DNA from: Capitulum mitella
Lineage: Eukaryota; Arthropoda; Thecostraca; Pollicipedomorpha; Pollicipedidae
Assembly: GCA_030062745.1 (NCBI GenBank)
Contig: CP099842.1
Location: forward strand, 31,720,901 to 31,784,900
Length of the DNA stretch: 64,000 nt
Direction of reading: 5' to 3'
Shown: one piece after another, positions 10,233 through 22,897 of the stretch
How positions within the stretch are numbered: the first letter of the stretch is position 1
Layout: each line of letters starts with the position of its first letter
Made by a program: the position numbers and the translations under genes
Notes under the pieces: generated by a model
Databases searched by the model: none
Told to the model about the DNA's origin: nothing
The model's input: the letters and a program-made list of their open reading frames with translations, nothing else

Positions 10233-13200
10233 ATGAATTTTGGTGATGGGCGTGCTACTGAAGATGCACTCAAGCTAGCTTCTTTTCTCCCAATGGGTGC
10301 TGAAGAACAGCTTACAAGGTTTTATTCCTTATATTCATGGACAATGGAAAGAAGAGGTCAGTGACAACCTGTCTTGGAAAGGCTGAGCTTATTGGATTTA
10401 ATTTTGGAAAGACTAGTTTTACTGTTACATGATTTAACGTGACGTAATGTAACGTGACATGTTGCAGTCATATCAAGTAGATGAAGCATTTTATGTTGTC
10501 CTTTGAAGAGATTGTTATGTTGCACGCAGTGGCCCCATGGTATTATGCTGTATCACCTGCATGTTGGAGGAGTATTGCTTTGCATTTGTGATGAGGTGTC
10601 AGCAAAGTATTTCCATTCTTGTTGGTTGTACAGTGGGTGGTGGGATCACTGCATTGCAGACTAACTTGGTTTGGTTGGAAATCAAACAAATTTCTTGTTT
10701 CATGTAAATTGGAAACCAGTTTAACTCAATAGTCTTCACATATTTTCAGTACATTCATTTCAGGGAGCACCGTGAACCGATTAGGAGCTCGTTATTGGCC
10801 GCGCCGGCGTGTGTTGGCCGGTCTGACCGTCGGGCGCCTGTGTGGCGGCAGACGTCCGCGTGGACGGCTGGCCGCTGCTGGACTCGCCGCTGCCCACGCT
10901 GCTGCTGACCGCCGCCTACCTGCTCATGGTGCGGCTGGGGCCTCGGCTGATGAGGGGCCGTGCGCCGCTCCAGCTGCGCGCGCCGCTCGTCCTATACAAC
11001 CTGGCCGTCTCGCTGCTCAACCTCTACATCGGCCTGGAGGTGCGTCACGGACGCGCGCGGCTCGTGGCCGTGACACGTCCAGACTCAGTTGTTGCTGAGG
11101 CCCGGCAGCAAGCTTTAGGTAGCTGTTTGCGCTTGGTCTGGCCCATGGGCTTGATATGTCCTTTTCTGTTTGTGTTCGGGCCATAGGTCCGATGCACGCT
11201 TCTGTTTGTGTGCAGCCCATGGGTCCGGAATAGCTGTTGTGACCTGGAGGTTGAGTTACCTCCACGTTTTTGAAGCCAGTCTGTGGGTGAATGATGAACG
11301 TGTCTGGCCGGACGCCATGTTTGCTGTTGAAAAGCTCGCACCCAGTGGACGGTGGAGCGTCAGTTTTAGGTTTTCTGAAGACTGTATGCGTACAATGACT
11401 TTGTACGACAGCTGGGCACGGTGGCGTGGAAGCAAGGCTACAGCTGGTTTTGTGAACCAGTCGATTACTCGTCGTCGCCCGCGGCTATTAGGGTAAGCTG
11501 CTGCATGCGTTAGTTGGCATTGATTTTGAAGTCGAAATATGTTGCTTCTTAATCATATCTAATCCACCTATGATAGTTTGTTTTATGGAAAATCTGTTTA
11601 TTTTGTCGTAATAGGGCGGCACATAAAGCATTTGTAGGGTTTGTCTTAGGATGCCTGCCACTCGACACACACTAATACAGAAGTTAGCTAATGCTTTCTA
11701 TTTAACCTCTGTTAGTGCTACAAGTGGATCAGTGATACTGTGTTTCAGATAACAAGTGCCCTGTGGTTCTATTACGTATCAAAATTACTGGAATTCGTCG
11801 ATACGCTGTTCTTCATTCTGCGCAAGAAGAACAGCCAGATCACGTTTCTGCACGTGTACCACCACTCGACCATGTTCGTGCTGTGGTGGATCGGCATGCG
11901 ATGGGTGGCCGGGGGTTCCGGTAAGTGCGCTGCCCGCCGCTGGCTCATGCATATTCCATCGTCGCGGCCCACCGATCTCCTTCGAATGCGTCAAAATGTG
12001 AAGGAAAGGCCCTGCGCCGTGTGTGGAAACACCATCTGTTTTCGTAAGCCCTCACGCTTGCCGTCAACATACTCCATGGCTAGAGCAGAAACACAGGAAG
12101 CTCGGAAGCGCCGGTACAAAGGGTGGCTGCGAATGCGTCACCGGTGTCCTGTATCGCTGACGCCGTGCGAGCGGGCTCCTCGCCCCGCTCGGCCGTGACA
12201 GCCTGTCCCCCCCCCCCAGCGTTCGTCGGAGCCATGCTGAACAGCTTCGTTCACGTGCTGATGTACCTCTACTACGGCTTGTCGGCCATCGGACCGCGGC
12301 TCCAGCCGTACCTGTGGTGGAAGAAGTACCTGACCATGCTGCAGCTGGTGCGTTTCGACCGCGCCAGCCGTGGGGCCGGAATGAGCTGTCCTCCTGGCGC
12401 CCTCTGCCTCTTTAATGCCGGATTTCGGCCGAGAACTCCTGCCCGAACCACGTTCTTGGCCTGTTGGGTAGATGTAGGTGTTTGATTTTGCACATTGCGC
12501 CCACACAGGAGAAAGGTGCACTTGCCCAACCGTTGGGTGCCCATTTGATATGACGAACGAATGTAGTGAAAACACACTGCGGCTGAAGTCGCTGTTGTGT
12601 CCTTCGTGAGCGTCACCCGTGACCAGGTCGTTCTGGACCGTTTCAGGCGCAGTTTTTCACCGCGTTGGTGCTCGGGGTCCACGCGCTCACCATAGACTGT
12701 CCGTTCCCGCTGTGGATGCAGTACACTCTGGTCATCTATATGATCTCATTCATAGTACTTTTTCTCAACTTCTACGTCCACGCGTACTGCACTGGCCAGG
12801 TTAGTACATCAGGATTCCAATGCAGATCGCCATGATCTGATTGCCTTGCTCCTGAGGTTTTGTCATTCTGCCATTTGGTGTGAACATCATGAAATGCAAT
12901 ACTGTGAAACAGGTTCAGACATTTAGAGCATGCAGTTTAGAGCAAGGATAATGAACAGTACGTCTCGCGGGAGTCCACGCGGCCGCAGATTGTCCCTGCT
13001 TTGTTTTCCCGTGCCCGACGTCTGTTGTGGAACTTCATGTGTTGATGTTGATCTGCCAAAAATGAAAAAGGCGTCCCATTACGGGGGTGTCGGAACATTA
13101 TATTGCGTAATAAGAGTGAGTCGGCATTACTGAGATGTAGACAGACTTACATCTAAGCCTTGTCATATTATTGTATTTTGTGTTTATGCTGGCCGTCTCA

Positions 13201-13473
13201 GCGCGCGTCTCGGATTTCCCAGCGTCGATTTTAATGGCCTTCACCAGAAATGTGGCTGATACGTGTTTCTGTCGTTACATCTGTGAATTACGCACCTCTA
13301 AAATTGGATTTTTGCCGTATCTCAACGCCACATCTTTACAGGCCCGGAAGAACGCCAGTGAGAACGGCCACGAATTGAACGGCCTCTGCACCCGCAACAA
13401 GTGGGTCCAGCAGAACGGCGTCCGCCTACCGTCGGCTGCCGGAGACGGAAACGGCAGGCTGAAGCAGCACTGA
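10233..13473 (+). CDS. ELOVL4: Elongation of very long chain fatty acids protein, ELOVL4 type
   Basis: Seven coding exons join with matching phases: 10233-10356, 10852-11039, 11412-11492, 11749-11920, 12220-12347, 12647-12799, 13342-13473 (325 residues). ELOVL proteins are multi-pass ER membrane 3-ketoacyl-CoA synthases that condense malonyl-CoA with long acyl-CoAs. The catalytic histidine box HVYHH is at about residues 166-170. Other conserved parts are [67 protein letters not shown] and the C-terminal membrane segment [19 protein letters not shown]4 is favoured by the position of DVRVDGWPL and the long hydrophilic tail, though ELOVL7-like is possible. The tail ends RLKQH, with Lys at -3 like ER-retrieval tails. 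The acceptor of exon 5 follows a long poly-C run. A poly(A) signal candidate lies at 14296-14301. An upstream 5' UTR exon is likely, because an acceptor precedes the ATG at 10227. Confidence 0.93.
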
Positions 13474-15779
13474 GTCGCGTCGAAACGTTCCCGGCGGTCC
13501 CGCGGCCGGCAACGCCGCCCTGAAACCGCCGGCGACCAGTCACTGCTCGAGCGAACTGCGCGAAGTGGACAACATACGCGCGTTTTCGCGGCAGCACCGC
13601 GCTTCATGCGTGCGCTTCCATGCGTGGAGGCGTGGGTGACCGGCTTTGCGAGCTCGTCGGTGGATGCATGAATTTGACAAGAGATGCCTCTTCCGGATGA
13701 AGGCACACCGTCAGGGCAGCGTCTGTTTACTCTGAAATAACTGTACTGTATGTTGCTCAGTTGTGTTTTCCTTTTGATGTGTACCTGGTTTGAGCATTCA
13801 TTTCAGCATTTACTTTTTATTTCATCAGCATTTACTAAGACTTCGTCACTACCATGTGTTAACACATCTTTGCTTAAATCTCTGTTAGCATTGTTTTTGG
13901 CGAAATGATTGGCTATTTTTGCGTTTTTGTGACTGCTGACTAGCCACGTCTTTATTGCTGGAGAACGCGATTATTTAGCGGCTGTACGCCGCTCGCTAGA
14001 CCTGCGACAAAGCAGTGCTCTCCGTGCCGAGGACGCGATCATGACTTGAGAGCTTCCTTTTGTTGAGAGACCTGCGGTCTAGTGGCGCAGCGCGTTTTGC
14101 TGGAGGCGAGCGCATTGCGATTGCGGAGCGGAATCAAGACTTAATCAATGAGTATTTGGCAACGGTATTAAGCAGTGAGTCGCGACGCTTCGTATTCGTA
14201 CCATGCATCTCGTCTGTCGTGATTAAGAGACTGTCATAGTCAGTGACGTGCTAGTCATCGCTGTTTGTGCTGACTGTGCAATGGCAGGGAGCAGGAATAA
14301 AATCTCACGTCTTGCCACATAATTGCGATTCATGGACGATGCTATCGTATTTCACCATCACTGGGTCTGTAACAAATGTCAAGTAAGTAAAGGTTAAATG
14401 GCCTTTGAAGCAAAGGGTTACCGCTAAGGATTGCTGCGACATGATTATTGCAACAGCGTATCACAATTATCCTGGTTCGTCCACTAGGGAGCAGGCACCC
14501 CGCACATTCATTAGCTTATCCTTCGGTGTGATAACGCCTCAGGATAGGATGCAGGTCGGTGCCAATGATAGCTCGTCAATGTCAATTGGACATGAGACTT
14601 CACAGTTCGTATCTTGGGTGTAGCAGCCCAGAGGGTAGATTGCGCAGTAGCGAACTTTGAAAAAACATCAGTTCTGCGATGCTAAATAGGGCAAGATGGC
14701 CTAAAAATGGATTTGGCTCATCGGCTTTGAAAACGTAACTGTAACGATGCCCCACAACAGCTGAATTACACGGGACTCAAAGCACTGTACAGAAAACCGT
14801 GTCACCGAAACATTTACATGATAGCTTCTGAAGGGTTCATTCAGGCAGCGATCCCCCAAGGTCAAATTCTAAAAATCCAATAGCTCGGCTTATAGAGTCG
14901 ACGTTCATCAGTCCTGCCATGTAGCCCTCACTCCACACAGCACGTACTTCTGACGGCGAGAGGCGTTTGCACAAAGCATGGATTGCAACATGGCTGGAGA
15001 TTTCCGAAAATTATTGCGTGAAGGGGGCCACATAGGATTTCAGACCGTTTCTTTCCAGTCATTCCGATTGGCGTAATGCTAAAATCCCTGAATTGTAGGG
15101 GAGAGGGGAAAGTCTGGATGCCACCCGCGACCGCCAGCCATGATTGAAAGGGTGAGAGTTTCGGAAAAATAACCGAAATATCATCGGAGGTCTACGATCA
15201 TTTTTTCCCATCAGCGTACCCTGAGCCATCAGTATCATGCTAATGGTTGTTGACTACAGGATGGTCTAATCCTTCTTAAATCGTTCATCACAGATGATTC
15301 TTGAACGCCGTTCTTTGGTGAGCTGCATCGGTTTTTGGAGAATCCGTGCGCTCCGGGTGGACTGAGCGGACGGGCCACCGTTGGTGTACATCTGGAGCAC
15401 ACACCCATTTCGAAGAAAATTATTGAAATAGGTAGCTTTTCGTATTAACGAAATTCCCATTACATTGATTTCCTGAGCGACATTTGGCACGCCGTGTCCA
15501 CGACGTACGCCCTCGCACGCAACTAGTGGAAGAACCATGCATAAATCTCACGATGGGTCCTGTCTTCGGGCATGGATGACGTATGGTAATCCACGCTTCG
15601 GGCCTCGGACACTACGGATGTCGGATATATTCAGGTGTGGAGAAAAACACTTTCCGTAAATCGCTCGAAAAGAATGGAAGACCTGACAGTGTCTTTGTCC
15701 CTTTTCTAATTCAAACTCGTGCATGGTTCTGTCTTTTTACTGATAATTTTCTAAAAGAGGGTTTGGTGCAGCGAACGAA
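13474..15779. other. Gene-free region between ELOVL4 and E2F7/8
   Basis: This contains the elongase 3' UTR, an AATAAA at 14296-14301 and one MITE-like element. The 90-codon minus-strand frame at 15266-15538 has no recognisable family. CpG is present throughout. Confidence 0.4.
14990..15141 (+). mobile_element. MITE-like element, copy 1
   Basis: This 152-bp segment starts ATGGCTGGAGATTTCCG and ends CCAGCCAT, giving an 8-bp perfect terminal inverted repeat. It is clearly similar along its length to 55549-55693, which has the same ends. No convincing target-site duplication was found. Confidence 0.65.
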
Positions 15780-15900
15780 ATCTTCTTGATTCGTCGAACG
15801 TCGCAGCGCGCGCCGGTTTAAAAAAAGTGGCGTCCCCGCCAAATCGCGGCATTCGGATCTCGTCGGCCGTCGCGGTTGTGTCGCGGAATGAAAGTAAAAT
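15780..15900 (+). promoter_or_regulatory. Candidate E2F7/8 promoter with a consensus E2F site
   Basis: This is a dense CpG cluster directly upstream of the CpG-poor block that precedes the first coding exon. Positions 15835-15843 read CCCGCCAAA, the reverse complement of TTTGGCGGG, a perfect E2F consensus. E2F7 and E2F8 are known E2F targets in vertebrates, so autoregulation is plausible. No TATA box was identified and the start site is not determined. Confidence 0.5.
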
Positions 15901-15949
15901 ATATGTATTTCGGATTGTTACAGACTAATGCAGAAAGTAATGGCCTTGG

Positions 15950-16990
15950 TTTGATTTAGTCTTGCAATAAATGAGGCTCATTTGGTCGGTCAGAAAGGTG
16001 AGAAAATTAGTGAATGCTGTTGAGCTGTGAGAATGTTAATCCTAAGGTGATCATTGTGATCCTTAACATCTGTGTGATTGCATCGAAAGTGGATTGAGGA
16101 GGTAGCAAAAACATTCTCCTTAAAGATGCCAGGAAGTCTGGAAAACAAGTTGTTTATGTACTGACATAAAATTGGATATGCTTGTGTTGAAGGTGCTTAT
16201 TTGGAAATGCATGTGAAACAAATATTGATATTAAGTGCTAAATGTGGGTGTTTTCACTGCACTATGCATCATAGTGTTCATGCTGTTATTGAACCTTCCT
16301 GGCCCAAGATATGCCTTGCTAGAGTCCAAAGATGATTGCTTAGGATCTGCTGTTGTAGTTCATTAATCATAGGTGAATGAATGAATATTGTTTTCTTGAT
16401 TTAGCTGTGTGCCTGACAATGGTTAACTTAGAGCAGAGTCATCATTTGCCCTGCTTGAGATTTACTCCTGGAGACAGTGTTGGGAAGCTTGATACTCTGG
16501 CCTTTTAGTGGATTTTGTGGTTATTCCATTAGTGAATAATATAATTACCAGTGCATTGTTCTGGTAGCCCTATAGACAAACCATTCCTAAAAGGTCTTTG
16601 TGGTGCCATGTTTTTCATTGTTTTGCACAGCTTTCATTAGTGTTGGTATGCAAAGCTGATATATTTTCATTCAGTTAATGTGGTTAAAAAACTGATGCCT
16701 AACTATTCTCACCTTACTCAGTTCTCCTGTAGTTTCTGACTTGACCTGTTCTGACATTTTCTGATAAGGTAATGAGTAGCTTGTTTGCTGTCAGTCTGTA
16801 GGTTGGTTGGTTTCTATCATTTTACTAATTTTGTTCTAAGCTTTGCACAATTAGTATGTATTGCTGCTTGATGTTTTGGTTTGTCATTAGCATGCATTGA
16901 TGCAGAGTTATTTGAATGAAGTGCACATGGTCACTATTGTTTTGTTTCTCCAGACTGAAATCCAAGAAGCACAAACATTTTTCAAGCAAG
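15950..16990. other. CpG-poor block, probable first intron of E2F7/8
   Basis: Only one CpG was noted (16083) between about 15985 and the second coding exon at 17210. No coding sequence was found before the ATG at 16991. The acceptor at about 16953 (TTTCTCCAG) implies a spliced 5' UTR. Confidence 0.5.
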
Positions 16991-19900
16991 ATGGATGCAC
17001 TGCTCAGTGTATCCATGTCTTTGTTGGGTGAGTACCAGTGAATCCCCATTTATGTGCATGTGTCCATGCTCAGTCACAAGTTTGCACTCAAATGACAACT
17101 TTGGACAGAATCTACCCTGTACATTGCATACTTAGTGGAAATATAAGTGTATTGCCTCACCCTGTTGTCCACAATAAGCCCATGAACCTCACAGCTTGGT
17201 GATCTGCAGGCCAGGCCAGTGGCAGCGTGCCCCAGACACCACCGCAGCCGACGCGGCGCCCATTGGCCAACCTGACCAATGTGTGCGCCACACCCGACTC
17301 GAGCGGGGAGGCACGGCGGCCGGGCGAGCGGCGCGTCTCCGAGTCTCACGTCAGCGACACGCCGCCCACGCCCATGACCAACCTGAAGTTGCTGACCAAC
17401 ATCGCTGCGTCGCAGCCGGCACGGCGCCAGCTCGCGCAAGTCGCTGTTCGCCGGCGCCGCGGCGGCGGCCGACCCGCCGCCGCCGGAGGGCCGCGAGAAC
17501 GCTCTGGCGGCGGGCGGCGGCGGCCGGCAGCCGGCCACGCCCGTGCTGGAGGGCTGCAGGATCCGGCAGCCGCCGATGACGCCGCAGAGTGAGGAGCACG
17601 GGCGCGCGGCAGCGGCCCCCGGCGACGGCCTGAAGACGCCCGTTCAGAAGTACCAGAGCGTGCCCGACACCCCGCTGTCGCGGCCGGAGGACGCGGCCAA
17701 GCTGACCAAGGCGCTGGCCACGCCCAAGCTTCGGTGGAAGAAGCATGCCAGCGACGTGCTGCCTCTCTCCAGCGCCGGCGGCCCGTTGCCTGCGCCTCCC
17801 GCTCCGGCACCAGCGTCGGCGTCAAAGCCGAGGAAGGAGAAGTCGCTATCAGTCCTGTGCGCTAGGTAATGATTGATTGGGCTCCCATGGCTAATATCGC
17901 CACTGTCCTTAGAAAGCTGCCTTCACGACCGAAACTATTCGCAAGAGAAGCGAAGGCCACATTGCTAGTGATACGTCATGCTTAATTTTTTTAACTCCTT
18001 TTCCGAGTCTAGGTAGTGACTACCTTTAATAATTTCTTTGGACGTCTTCGATCAACGTAAGATGGCTCTGACTCGGTCCACTTTTCAGTAAGAAAACGTA
18101 TTTGTTTCATCGCCAAAATAACACGTTTTTCATTGTTCCAGGTTCTTGGAACTATATCCATTAAATGTCGCTGGAAAGGAAATGTTTCTCCCCCTAGACG
18201 AAACAGCTTTGCTGCTCGGCACCGAACGGAGGAGGATTTACGACATAGTCAATGTGCTAGAAAGTTTGCATTTTTCGATCAAGGTAAGAGAAGCTTGAGA
18301 AATCGAAGCTCCTTATTCAAAGTGCCATGCCATTTAGAAGCGTAGTTTAAAGGTTAACCACGCGTCGAAAGGGGACCGCGCTTGGTGTGCGTGCAACGGG
18401 ATAAGTAGCAAGTTAATTAGTCGCAGTGAGCTTTCCGAGGATCCAGGGCCAGTCGAGTGGGCTCTGAATGTCGCCAGGTCGCTTTCGGCCGTCCTCTGCC
18501 GCGGTCGCGTTCGCGTCCGTACCGCGCCTTTAACTCGGCACTGCCGCGCAGCTGGAGAAGAACCGGTACGCCTGGATCGGCAGCCGCGACCTGGCCGAGA
18601 CGCTGGGCCGGCTCAAGGGCCTGGCCCTGCACCTGGACCTGCCGACGCACCTCCGAGCCGCGCTGCACGCCTCCGACGGCCTGGCGTCGCCGGCGCTGCG
18701 CCGCAACGCCTCGGAGCCGGCGCTGTCGACGGCGGCGGCCAGCCCCGGCCTGACGCCGAGCACGCCCAGCACGCCGCTGGCCGACGCCGAGAGCCTGACG
18801 CCGCGCGACCGTGGCGACCGCACGCTCGGCGTGCTCACGCAGAAGTTCGTCATGCTGCTGCTGGTCAGCGATCGGGTGGGTGCGGCGGGCGCATGTCCGC
18901 CGAGACGAGTCGGTTTGCGCCTCGTTTCGGCGCCGGGCGATGGTGGTGTTACTGTCGGATTTCGTCCAGCGCTCTCTCCTGCGTAGCTGTTGCGGGTCGG
19001 GATGCCAACAATGCCGTCACCAGCGATGGCTGCATCGGCGACCTGACCCCGCCTGTGCCGTGGCCGAGCAGGTGACGTTGACCCCGTCCTCTGCCGGCAG
19101 CCGTGGCTGAGCCAGGACGTGCTGGCGCGCGTGCTGCTCGGCCAGGACGGCCTCTCGCCGGACGGCCAGCACAAGGCCAAGGTGCGCCGGCTGTACGACA
19201 TCGCCAACATCCTGCAGAGCGTCGGTCTGGTCGGCAAGGAGGCGAGCGGCGTCTGCCGCCGGCCCATGTTCTCCTACACTGGGCAGCTCGTCGACCCGAT
19301 ACCGGTCGATCCGGGTAGGTGCCGGCGCGGCGCGGCGCGTTCCTGGAGCGGCGCTGACGCGGTGTGGAATGGCGCGCTGCGAGCGACTGTGACGCGCGAA
19401 AAGGCTTACCGGGCTTGTGGGTCGCTGTGGGGTTAAGTTCCCATGTACTGTTTGAAGCACTGATTCCAAAACTACGAAATCTGGTTTTTGTCCCTGTGCT
19501 GGGTTAAAAAATATACGTATGATGCTGCGCTGTTCTGTACGTCAGAATAGAAACTAGGATGAATTCCTGAGGTGGCTGAAAGACAGCAAGCAGATTTAAT
19601 ACATGCCCTGAATGGTAATATTTTCTGCAGTCGTTGACCTGCGCTGTTTTCAAAAAACGCCACTTATGGACACGAATGCTCTGTATGACACGTCTAAAAA
19701 TTCTGGTTCTGCTGACGATGTTGTCCCCGTTTGTTTCAGACGCGCAGCGCTCCCGCCACTCGTTGATACCCAGCACGCCGCTGTCGGGCAGGCCGGCCAC
19801 CAGGCCAACATCTCGCTCCGCCAACTGCAGTGAGTGCTGTCCTGCGCTCGATTTTGCAACACTGAACCTCCTGTTATAGCTGTGTTTAAAGCATGCCCCT

Positions 19901-22827
19901 CGCTCGCAGTTGCCATTGCTCTCTCCCGCTGTTGTCGCCCTCACCGCTCACTGTTCGTACAAAGTGCGCGTTTCTTTCGATGGGGACGTGCGTCTTTTTA
20001 CTGCGTTTCCACACTGGTGCTTGATCTCGGTACTGTCCTGCCTGCGCCATTGGTGGCGCTGTCCCTGGCTGCCGCGTGCGTCGGGTCCCGTCTGACGGCC
20101 GCCGGTGGCCGCGGCCGCAGCGCCGCGCGCCAGCTCCAGCAGCACGCCGACGCCGGACGGCACGCCGCGCGCCCTGTCGCGGCCGCCGTCGCTGGACGAC
20201 ATCTGCCAGGTGACGGCGCTCGAGCGGCACCGGCTCTTCGAGCAGTCGATCGACGGCAGCCGCGGCAAGAACGTCCTCAAGCGCCGGCTGGCCGAGGTGC
20301 AGCGCGCCCAGGCCGAGGTGAAGCGGGCCCGGCCGGCGCCGCCGCCGCCACCGCCGCCGCCGGCGCCGGCGCCGGCCGCCCGGCTCTCGCCGGCGCAGCA
20401 CAGCCAGCTGCGCGAGCTCGGCATCAAGCGCATCCTGATCCGGTCCGGCGACGGCTCCAGCCAGGAGATCTGCGTGCGCGAGGCGGGCCGCCGGCCGGCC
20501 GGCGACGGCGACGGCCCGGCCGGCGCCAGTCGTCTGGAGGCGGCGCTGCGCGGCGCCTGGCTGGCGCCCGGCCCGGCCGCCACACCGCGCCAGCCGCGGC
20601 TGCTGGCGCCGCGCCAGCCGCAACACCAGCTGGTGGCCTACCAGCTGGTGCCGGTGGTGCGCGCCGTGAGCACGCCCACCTCCGACGCCGGAGAGCAGGT
20701 CTGTTTAGTCACGGCCAACGATGTGGTCGGGTGGGAAAACGTCGCAGTATATGTCAGTGTTTCGCATCTCATTGGCTGTGTTTGGCGTGAGCAGCAAGTG
20801 GGTAGCTTTTATTTTCCTTTTATTTATTTACTTTCCAATTGCATTATGGGACTTCGGTGAGTCATGGTATTAAGGATTTTTGAGCACGTAATTCAGGTGA
20901 CCTGTCCCGTTAAGAGGCGTGGCATGGTGTCCTGAAAGGCACCGTTTGCTCACGCCTGTATTAACCAACACGTAATGCGATTAGTCAACACGTTACGGCC
21001 CTGACAGGTGTCATTCGCTGCCAGTTCTCTTGTGTGCCCGTGAAACTATCGCTTTATGTTAGTATCCAGCACACTGCAGACTTGTCCCTGACAGGTACCA
21101 CTGGCCATCAACAATCTCCTGTGTTCCGAGCGTTTTGCCAACCTTTTGCCACGTTTTTCGAACGCATTATTCGGTGCTGCGGCGTGCGTGGTTGTGACCG
21201 CGTCGGTTCTCAGTTCTCTTGTCCGTCCTCTGGATAGATCATACGTCATCGCCTGTCCCAGAAAGATTACGATGTTTCCATCGATATCAGTCGTAAACCT
21301 GACATATTTGCATGCCGTGGTCCCCATAGCATCATGTGGAGGTGCATTTAAAAACACATCTTTCCGTGATTCGTCGTTTTATGTTGGAACGCAGTTGATC
21401 CCATTGTCACGTGTTGGCCTCCTACCCTGTGTCCAGACCTGGCCTCGGCCTGCTTTGCCCCGCCGGGACCAGGTCGGGCTGACCGACCGACCCCGTTCCT
21501 CCCGGCAGACTCCGGTCCCGATCCTGTACGACGAGCGCACCTGCCTCTCCCTGCAGGAGGGCGTCACCCTGGAGACGGCCGCCCTGGCCCCGGCCGCCCT
21601 GCCGACCGCCACGCCCGAAACCCTGCTCACTCCCGGCACCATGACCTTCATCAGGGGTCGGTGGCGGCCACGGGCCGATCGGGGTCACCGCGGGCCCTGG
21701 CCCCAGCCCGCGCCGGTGGCGGAGTCGCGGCCGCTGCACGGCCTCGACACGGGCGTCCTCTGACCTTTGTAGGGACTCTTCGCGGATCATGACCTGCACC
21801 TGGGTGGGCGCCACATCACTACGAAGTTAATGCGCCCTTCAGCCTTAATAATCAATCAACCTGCACCTGGAGGGCGGGGGAAAGGAGGGCACTGGTTGAG
21901 ACCTGAGTTTGTCAGTTCGGGATGTGTTCGTGTGAGATCTTTCTAGGTCGGCGGTAGTGCGTAATCTTCCTCCGGTTCTATGAAGTCTCTTAACCATCTT
22001 TGCGCAAGAGGTTTTAACAGGTGGCTCACAGCCAGGGCTTTCTTGATCCCTCCGATGTGGGATTCTGATGCACGGCCTGAGGTCATCCTGGCATTACTGA
22101 GAGTCACTGCGGGCGCGTGACCAAAATACATTCAAGGCGTCGGGAGACAACCCTCCCCCAGGGGCCTATCCGTGCCCCTTAGGCGTATTTGGAGCTAAAT
22201 CATAAGTATGTCTGTTAAGCAGGAAATGCCTGATTTCAGGTAAACTCTCAGTTGCTGACGGCCTATGGGGATGTTTTCGGTGATCTCGGACCTCACCGAA
22301 ATACGCAGTTGCGGTCTTAGTATAAGTCCTGCCGCTAAGCGCTGAGAGTGTTATATAGTTTGGTAATCCCACGTCATACTCAGGGATCCTTGCTGGGCCG
22401 GGACCTTCCCCATTTCCTCCCACGTATCCGGTGAGAAACCCTGGCGCGACCGCCGGCATTCGGGCCCCGCGACTCACAAGCTCGACGGGACGGAGACCCC
22501 AGATGTGTCAAGCCCTCAGCAAGTTAGAAATCCCTTCAGCGGGAGCTCCCGAATTTTGGGCAGTCTAAAACTTGGGGCGGTCCGCAGTGAGGCCCTCGAG
22601 CATCTGGGAGCTTCTTGAGCCGCCTCGCTTTGGAGCCCCCTGGTAGCGCAGCCTGATGTTGGGGACTGGATGAGACGGTTGAATTCCACGCCCTCCACGC
22701 ATTCTAGCGTCCTTAGTATTATTTGGGGTCTTTTTCAATCTATTGGAGGGACTCTTCGCGGATCATGACCTGCACCTGGGTGGGCGCCACATCACTACGA
22801 AGTTGTGATGTGGCGTATATATATATG

Positions 22828-22897
<70 letters not shown>

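Noticed and set aside
19834..20790. 318-codon frame over an E2F7/8 exon
   Set aside because: Out-of-frame reading of a GC-rich exon; the other frame continues correctly from the neighbouring exons.
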